DNA from: Marasmius tenuissimus
Lineage: Eukaryota; Basidiomycota; Agaricomycetes; Agaricales; Marasmiaceae
DNA length: 64,000 nt
Reading direction: 5' to 3'
NCBI GenBank assembly: GCA_029532415.1
Contig: JAQOTA010000060.1
Coordinates: forward strand, 62,001-126,000
The notes under the pieces were generated by a model. That model saw only the letters and a list, made by a program, of their open reading frames with translations, was not told the DNA's origin and did no database searches. The position numbers were made by a program, and so were the translations under genes. Numbering within the stretch: position 1 is the first letter of the stretch; each line of letters opens with the position of its first letter. Positions 57,659-64,000 of this stretch are shown here, piece after piece.

Positions 57659-58072
57659 TGGTCTTTCACGGGGTTTCAGGCGCCTCAGAGGGGGACCCGG
57701 GGTATGACCATAATATACCAGCCCAGTCGGTGAGCACCGGATAGGAACAGAGGTGGAAAATAGGGTTCAAAGAAACCTTCGACAAGATCATGATGTTGGT
57801 AGACTTGAAACAAATCACGATGCCAACATGTATAGCAAATTTGACGTGAAGATCAAAATGCTGTTGGCGCGGCGTATCGCCAAATCATGATGGTGGCATA
57901 TTTACTCTCTTCCCATCCTCACGTTGGCCCTGCTCTCATTTCAGCTATCCTCCACATATAGGTCGTCGAAATCAACATGCGAGCAGACAAGGCTTGAAGC
58001 GATAAAAAGCCACGTTCGGCTCATTCCTCTCTTCTCAATTCATATGACATTCCTGGTCCTCAAGGTCTCGTT
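57659..58072. promoter_or_regulatory. Divergent region between NACHT gene and small chimeric gene
   Basis: 414 bases. No gene seen and no confident TATA; AGCGATAAAAAGCC near 58000 is a weak candidate for the rightward gene. Confidence 0.4.
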
Positions 58073-58658
58073 ATGAGCAACCGCTATGACCTGCCTGGTC
58101 AATTGGATTCGCTTTTAGATGGGTATCACACAAATTTCTGTAGATGGCGAGCTGTACGAGTGCTCGGAACCACGGCAGGTCAACACAGAGAGGTGCGTCG
58201 CTACGTCTATGTAAATGTCCTTTCCCAGCTCTGACGTTTGAAGGTAACCAGCAGCATTCACCAGATTCCTGGGGCAGACTATAGTGAACGTGACACCCGA
58301 CCAGGTTCCCGGAATCGACGCTCTCATCTCCGCATGTACATCGAACATCATTTCCTCCACTATCAAAAAGAAAGGGCCGTAGACCGGGTTCTCTATAGGA
58401 CTTTCCGTGATATGCAGCTCGCCAGAGAGGGTTTGCGTGTCAATGAGGTGGGTTTGCTGTAAGTACCAATATCACCTCGGATCGTACTAACCTTTGTTTT
58501 ATTCTAGCAACATTCACTACTCATCTTTATCATCACTTCGAGGCAGTATAGACATCGTAAAAAAACTTAGGGCCATACCTCAAAGACCACTTCACCTAAC
58601 GATGTCACTCTCTCGGTTCTTCCGTGTCCCAAGTCCCTTATACCCGATCCCGCGCTAG
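58073..58658 (+). CDS. Small hypothetical protein with a C-terminus derived from a dehydrogenase fragment
   Basis: Exon 1 58073-58192 (MSNRYDLPGQLDSLLDGYHT onward), exon 2 58244-58460 (VTSSIHQIPGADYSERDTRP to LREGL-like helix) and exon 3 from 58508. The second intron has a GTAAGT donor, a TACTAAC branch site and TTCTAG acceptor, strong evidence of real splicing. If spliced, exon 3 reads NIHYSSLSSLRGSIDIVKKL and runs into SLSRFFRVPSPLYPIP, the decayed copy of a dehydrogenase exon, and stops at 58656. If unspliced, it ends TAA at 58460. The protein of about 160 residues is basic and not recognised. The tail looks captured by chance. Confidence 0.5.
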
Positions 58659-58686
58659 ATCTCGCTTGAGGAACGTTCTGCGCTAT
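58603..58686 (+). pseudogene. Fragment of a polyol dehydrogenase exon
   Basis: CACTCTCTCGGTTCTTCCGTGTCCC and CTTATACCCGATCCC, then ATCTCGCTTGAGGAACGTTCTGCG, align with 53324-53402 of the intact dehydrogenase (LSRFFRVPGSLVYPLPDHIS and ISLEEGSA), with small deletions. It is a third trace of this gene in the window, after the intact copy and the 60.7 kb pseudogene. Confidence 0.8.
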
Positions 58687-58807
58687 ACTGATATAATGCT
58701 TCATGCTTCATGCAGAGTGGGAGTGCGACAGACAGAGTTAGAAAGGGGGGCGAGAGACGGAGAGCGCAAACGAGTGACTACGAGAGTGAGAGAGAAGATA
58801 AGTACTA

Positions 58808-59168
58808 TCAGAGGGGAGGAAGGAGGGCAGCCTAAAAAACACATTATACAACAAACGATTCTTACCCTCAACCATTCCCCGTCAAACTCTGCCCTAACGC
58901 CCACAAGAACAGCATCATACCCAAAACTGATTCGTCTCTCGAAGTGACCTCCACCCTTGGTATCCCAAATATCTGCAACGACGTACAGGATACGTCTCCT
59001 CCGGGTAGCAAGGGTGATTCCATCCCTCTCGAACCCTTCCAACAGGATATTGAGCTCATACTCCCTCGGAGTCGTCTCCACCTCGATCTAGCACCATTCA
59101 GGCGGCGGTGGTAACGGTGAGAGAAAAGGCACATAGGCAGGCGAATTGCTCAATGTGGCCATCATCAT
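58808..59168 (-). pseudogene. HSP20-like (alpha-crystallin domain) gene, interrupted
   Basis: The minus-strand frame reads SNSPAYVPFLSPLPPPPEW, then a Cys and a TAG stop, then IEVETTPREYELNILLEGFE, RDGITLATRRRRILYVVAD, GGHFERRISFGYDAVLVG and VRAEFDGEWLR. The order EYELNILLEGF, a basic strand, FERR and V.AEFDG.WLRV resembles the alpha-crystallin domain of small heat-shock-like proteins. An in-frame stop at about 59091 breaks it. A donor GTAAGAATC after EWLR leads to a short last exon ending at 58808. No upstream exon could be joined with confidence. It is probably a decayed chaperone-like gene. Confidence 0.55.
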
Positions 59169-59692
59169 CGTCGGTCTGAGCCTGGGTTTGTGAGAATGGA
59201 TTGGGAGGTGTATGCTACCGCTGTCATGTCCGATTCGACTGCTCGGATTCCCGACGCTGTTACTCCCCCCACCACCAGGAGCTCACATGAGCCACTAGCC
59301 CCAGCACCGTCGAGCTAGGCCCTGGGTAGGATATGGTACGGTATCCGTGCTGGTAGAGGTAAAGATGCCGATGACGATCTATCTGGTTGGCCCAGTACGA
59401 GTCCTAACGACGGCGACGGGCCGTATTTGTTTGGTGTTGAAGATTGCGTTCAGCTGCCGTCTCCACCAGATGAAGACGATGATGATGACGAGTGAGGGAG
59501 AGAGTAAGGACGTGGATGGGGAGTATCTTGTCGTCGTCGCTGTAGGCGCCGTGGGTTCATGTGGGTTCATGCAACGGTAGGCGTCGATCGGTCGATATAC
59601 GAATGCAGGCTGTGGAGCTAATACTATGGGTGTGGCACTCAAATCATTCGATTCTTTTGTACCATGATGGGTGAGTGAAGAAGGTAGTACCA
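59169..59692. other. Intergenic region
   Basis: Contains a minus frame (59379-59642) that could be an upstream exon of the HSP20-like relic, but no junction is supported. Nothing else. Confidence 0.4.
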
Positions 59693-60699
59693 GAAGCTCG
59701 AAAGCTTGATTTTTTGTCCACCAAGGTCTGTAAAATGAGATATAGAGGACGAGGAGATGGTTGAACGACGGTCAGGGAGAGTATAGCTCATTCGAACTAT
59801 CAGCTCGGTCACCGCCGCCTACGCCTAGTCAGTCTGCACCAGGTGTTGGCCGCTCCCAATGAATCAGAGACCGCAGCCCTCAGTTAGAATCGCTTGCTTG
59901 CATGATCGTCGCACAAAACCGATAGAGTTGACGCGATGTTGGTCGATTTTCTGTAGAAAAGGAGAGGACGAGATGTCGCTTCGGGGTCATGAAAGAGTAA
60001 GAACTAATTCAATTGTTGTTCATGACTGTTTATGTCGCTTTATGAATAGTCGTAGACTAGAGATATGAGAATGAAAGACCGAGGCTATACAAAAAATCGA
60101 GTACTCACCACCGAGCACCTTGGAAAAAACTCAAGAAATGTTCGCCCATACATCCCTATCTCCATGCTCATTCACCACCTAATTTACAGCAATTCTAGTA
60201 TCTTCGAGCCCGAGCTTTGTGTTCTACCAGCCGTAATTCTTGGTCGGGTTTGGGTGCCATGCTTGGCGAGGAGTACTGGGAGTACTGGTACTTGGGAAGG
60301 TCGGAGGAATAGGCAGGGTCAACCCATCCCGGTCATCGGTTGTGGTAACCGATCGAGGTGGTCCGTGCGCGACACGCTGTCTTCAGCTCTTCCACAACCT
60401 CACACACAATTGCCCCAACGTTCACTAGAACACATATTCAACCCTTTATCGCGGTGACCTACTTAGGCTCCATTCATTTATCTACAATACTCGCGTCTAC
60501 AAGCTCCCACCCCCATTCAATAATATCAATTTCAGGCTGGATTGCGCTTGTTAGAGGATATCGATGAGGTCTGAGAGTGTAAATGGGCGGTTTGACTCGT
60601 CAACAGGAGTAGGCGTCGGATATTCCTCCCTGGAATGCCTGATGGTCAGTAGCGCTCGCTGTTATTTCGAGGTATCAGTGAAGATTTATTGCAATCTAG
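59693..60699. other. Intergenic part of duplicate copy 2
   Basis: Matches 50967-52140 of copy 1. No gene is supported. The 5' exons of the dehydrogenase expected before 60700 are missing. Confidence 0.5.
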
Positions 60700-61815
60700 T
60701 CGGTTCAGAGGTCAAACGCAGAAAACGGGATCGTATTGTGATTGAGCCAGGTAGGTTGGAGCGTCCTATACTCATCCTCGCTGACTTGCTGATCCAGTAT
60801 TTATCACGTTCTAGGACTGTCCTGTGACTCCCTGTCATTGAAGTTTCCGGACCAACTTGCCCTTTCGTTCCTCTCGTTCTCCCCTCCTCTCACTTACATT
60901 GACACATATTGGGCACCTGATCTGAATATAGATGCGGCCATTACAACGTACGCTCGTCGTCCTTTTTCTCACCATCAACCTGTTCTGACACTCTTCTTCC
61001 TTTCATGTGTTGACCTCAGCTTTGCCATGAGATGGCTTACGCAGCGACATCATATCACAATGGTACCCTCTCTCGATTCTACCGTGGTTGAGGAAGCCCC
61101 GTATACCCACTCCCAAACCATATCTCGCTCAATAAAGGCTTTACATTACGTATTTCTCTCGCTCTCCTCCTCCACTCTTTTCCCTCGGACTAACATACTG
61201 ACATAGATGGAATCCCTCGCAATCGAAGTCCACGCCATCTCTTCCCTCGGTAAATTCGCCATCAACCAATCCGTCGCCGTACTCGATCGTAGGTCCGTAG
61301 ATCTCCTATCCCTAAGAGTCACCAAAGCGCTCGGTGGAGCCCGAATCATCGCTATTCACGTCCAAGAATCAATCTATCTTGCTAAGACGAGGGGGCGTGC
61401 TGCTTAGGTGCATTCACGCGTCGCCGTGATCTGAGGGTTGATACCCTCGTTCCCCATTGCCTTTCGTAGCTTGGATCTGAGGCCTTCTTCGTTACGCTGA
61501 ATCTCTCGATGGCATTATTGAAAGAGTTGGTCCTAAGAGGGTCGTTCCAGTATGGGGTACGTGTACCACTCCCTCCGCTCTTATCTCCTGAATCGTTCAC
61601 CCATTTCCATTTTCTGTTCCATAAGTAGCCGGGCGACTACGCCTTAGCCATCGCCCTCGCCTTGCAATGCAAGGTCGACGTTAAACCGCTGATGATCCAT
61701 CAGTAGTAGCCGTTCACGTCTGCCCTCGAAGCCTTCAAGACCGTTCAATCTGGCAAGAAGGCTCTGGTCGGGGCTGTTATCTCGGGGGCCAGAGGTTGTG
61801 GTTGACGAGAATTAG
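60700..61815 (+). pseudogene. Polyol dehydrogenase pseudogene (duplicate copy 2)
   Basis: Pieces in the same order as the intact gene: SEVKRRKRDRIVIEPG with its donor, MESLAIEVHAISSLGKFAIN, SVAVLDRRSVDLLSLRVTKA, IIAIHVQES, YLAKTRGRA, ALSL...LKELVLRGSFQYG and GDYALAIALALQCKVDVKPL. The first exons (catalytic Cys and His) are absent. The nucleotide-binding GCGPVG has become DRRSVD, and a large piece between QES and YLAKTRG is deleted. In-frame stops include TAGTAG near 61704. Non-functional. Confidence 0.88.
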
Positions 61816-62295
61816 AAAGAACAAGATGGAGACTTAATTCGACTGCTCAATGTAGTCCTGCCGGTGCCTAAACAGTACGGCGGGCCCACCATTCTGATTT
61901 TGAGGCGATGATTTGTGTGAGGACACAAAGCCTTGAATTTGTATATATATGATGTAGGAAAGTACAGGTTTGGAGTATTGTACATGAGATACAGTGAAGA
62001 GGTTGTGTTCGCCCGAGCGTCACGAGCTATCATGAATAAATACCGAAACTGAGGCCTGAGGCCTGAGGATTCTCAGACATCGTACCCCATCAAGATTCTA
62101 TAGCGGGGAGAGAGTTAGGGAGCGCTGTACATGAGATGCAGTGAGGAGAGGAGTGCACAAGCTACTTTCGAGGTCTACGTTTGAGCGTCGAGCATTGAAC
62201 ATTTCACATTCGACAGGGTAAAAGAGAGAATCGAGATATGCATTCGTCCCGTTGTACTATCTACGATACAATTGACCCAATATACGGCACATAAA
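61816..62295. other. Convergent intergenic region of copy 2
   Basis: Matches 54345-54560 and lacks the copy-1 block. Contains CTGAGGCCTGAGGCCTGAGG, a tandem of three 8-base units near 62050. No gene. Confidence 0.5.
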
Positions 62296-64000
62296 CTAGC
62301 TGAAGCCCCAAGTGAGAAGCTGTGCTTTCAAGCCTTCTGCTTCTACAGCGAGACTATCTGGGAAAGCCTATCGAGAAAGGGTTGATTCGACCAGTACAAT
62401 TTAATAATGAGTAAAGACTCAAATACTCAGAGAAATGGTGTTCACCTCAATCCATTCAATCAGATTCTCCCTTCCCTCCGTGTGATGGGTGTTCAAAAGG
62501 GGCCCCTTCTTCAGACGTTTAACGAGTTCAATGAGCGTGCGGCAGAGCGAAAGTAGCTCCGTATCAAGATGACAGTGCTTCAGGAGCGACGAGCAGACCA
62601 GGTTGTCAATGAGACGTTCCGACACTGGGGGCGCAGGGCCGCCGGGTTTCGCGCCCTCACCATTTTGAATAATCTTCTTGAAACGATGAATGTAACTCCG
62701 GACAACTTGCATACAAGCTTCCTGGTATGTTAGGTGCCGTGAATCGCGTGACCTGTCTTCTCCAGAGAGATCACAGTGGCAGTCTGTGAGGTATGGAATT
62801 TGGCGTGAATTGATAGGTTTTCGGCCCTCCAGATACCAGACGCATCCTGTGGCAGCCGCAACAACCCAGACCAAGGCGCTCTCCGACAAATACACGCCTG
62901 GACGCCATTCGAGGTGGAAACACTTGGGGCGTTCCTTGAATTTTCGCATGAGACGCTCCTTGTCCTTGACACTTCCGTGCTTGGGCATACGCTATCAATA
63001 CAGAGCAGGAGTCAGTACATATGATAGGGAAGATAATAGCTGGCCAAACTCACACAGTTCTTCAGCCATGACAGTAGGGCACCAAACGTTTTTTCCCAGT
63101 CTATTTCCCAATCGTTATCGATGACCAATGCCATATACACAGAGGCAAAGTCAAGGTTATGCATATCAACCAGTAATTTCCAGCTCGGTTCGGTGATCGA
63201 CACGCAAAGCCCAATCCATCCTGTGAAGAAGGTCCTGGTTTCGCTGCTGTTGAGCTGGTTAAGGCTTAGCACGTGGACATGAAGTCAGAAACATGTCACA
63301 TCTGAAGATCAGGAATGGATAGCTTCTCACCGTGACCTGTGAGTCTGGATCCTGCTGGTTGCAAGGCTCTGGACCCACTGTTGCACAATGGGATGTCTCT
63401 GTTTTTTCTTGTTGATATGGTAATCAAGTGACCTTGTTTGATCAGTCAGGTAATCGGTGAACGAAGTGTGGTGAACACCGATCCTATCCCCTTGACCATG
63501 GATGATTAATACCGAGTGCATACCACGTAGTGTCAGCGCCACCTGTCCCTCGGGAAGTCCTAGCACCAACTCGATACATGTAGGGGATCTCAGATTCTCG
63601 GGAAGGACAAGGAGAGCGGCGAGAACAGAGAGGAGTTCCTCATGGTCTGGATGAACACTGAGGATGAAATCGTACAACACATCGAGTTGCTGATATGGTG
63701 ATGTTCCTCGGCGAGGTGGCGTCCTGTCGATAATGGTACGGAGCTGCGCAATAGGGTGGCAATACACGAGTTTGATGAACCTGATTACTGTCGCTGCATA
63801 GACAAATTGGCCGCAGGATCTCTCGACCAGGATGTCAAGCTCCCACTCCGATGGCCAGGGACGCGAGAAAGGGATATGATTGTACTTCGGGCTACTCGCA
63901 ATCTCCCGAAAGTGGTGGAGGTAGTAATGCCTGATGTCGCTGTTGGGCTTAAAGGTCTTGTCCAGAACAATGACCTTTGAGAGTTTACGCAGACGCTGGT
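62296..64000 (-). CDS. NACHT-domain NTPase, duplicate copy (partial, 5' end beyond the window)
   Basis: Exons visible from the 3' end are a last exon read as AFPDSLAVEAEGLKAQLLTW to a TAG at 62296; an exon with FHLEWRPGVYLSESALVWVV and HCHLDTELLSLCRTLIELVK (about 62450-62988); an exon with FFTGWIGLCVSITEPSWKLL (about 63050-63272); and the long NACHT exon from about 63340 to the edge. The long exon carries GTSPYQQLDVLYDFILSVHP, ELVLGLPEGQVALTLRGMHS and IVLDKTFKPNSDIRHYYLHH. No stop or frameshift is visible in these exons, unlike the neighbouring dehydrogenase copy. Walker motifs and start lie outside the window. A short insert, GEGAKPGGPAPPV, distinguishes it from copy 1. Confidence 0.8.

Larger units (their letters stand above)
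59693..64000. repeat. Segmental duplication, copy 2 (decayed dehydrogenase + NACHT)
   Basis: Colinear with 50967-56827. The left end aligns at AAGCTTGATT...TGTCCACC, and the match continues to the window edge inside the NACHT gene. Divergence is uneven: intergenic and dehydrogenase parts are heavily changed, while NACHT exons are well conserved. Confidence 0.85.

Noticed and set aside
62786..63124. Plus-strand frame within the second NACHT gene
   Set aside because: Antisense shadow; not kept in the duplicate copy.

Overview
The window reads as nuclear DNA of a mushroom-forming basidiomycete (Agaricomycetes). Genes are split by many short GT-AG introns of roughly 45-90 bases, and one intron carries a TACTAAC branch site. 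Two lipopeptide pheromone precursors end in a CaaX box. The gene families (aryl-alcohol-oxidase-like GMC oxidoreductase, CE16-type esterase, GH92 mannosidase, NACHT NTPase, MACPF protein) are common in this class. Intergenic stretches are long and contain many gene fragments.

Left part (0-15 kb). A partial MDM31/32-type mitochondrial inner-membrane gene is divergent from a 1058-residue low-complexity protein. Downstream is a direct duplication of about 1.4 kb (5988-7381 and 8590-9950). Each copy holds an identical 39-residue pheromone precursor and a decayed fragment of the low-complexity gene's 3' end. A GDSL/CE16 esterase gene lies between the copies. A secreted GMC oxidoreductase and a convergent Bax-inhibitor-1 (TMBIM) gene follow.

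Middle (15-31 kb). This part holds a MITE with 18-bp terminal inverted repeats and TA target duplications, then two divergent alpha/beta-hydrolase paralogues, one lacking the nucleophilic serine. A short interstitial TTAGGG tract and a weakly supported hypothetical gene follow. A MACPF (perforin-like) gene is divergent from a truncated relative that shares only its C-terminal domain. A tRNA-Arg(UCG) with an intron comes next.

28-42 kb is a tandem array. Three copies of a single-pass membrane-protein gene (Ser/Thr-rich stalk, TM segment, C-terminal PPSY motif) alternate with decayed copies of a second family. Two intact tandem members of that second family close the array. Each encodes two repeats of an unrecognised domain of about 90 residues, and each repeat carries an intron at the same place.

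42-64 kb. A secreted Pro/Ser-rich protein with repeated Kex2-like KR sites is divergent from a secreted GH92 alpha-mannosidase. A small acidic protein follows. The right end is a large segmental duplication (about 50.97-56.8 kb and 59.7 kb to the edge). Copy 1 has an apparently intact polyol (xylitol/sorbitol) dehydrogenase and a NACHT NTPase. In copy 2 the dehydrogenase is a pseudogene, while the NACHT gene stays open to the window edge. Between the copies lie a small chimeric gene ending in a dehydrogenase fragment and a broken HSP20-like gene.

All assignments come from reading the sequence by eye. Splice sites are inferred from GT/AG positions, reading phase and family resemblance, and no database search was run.
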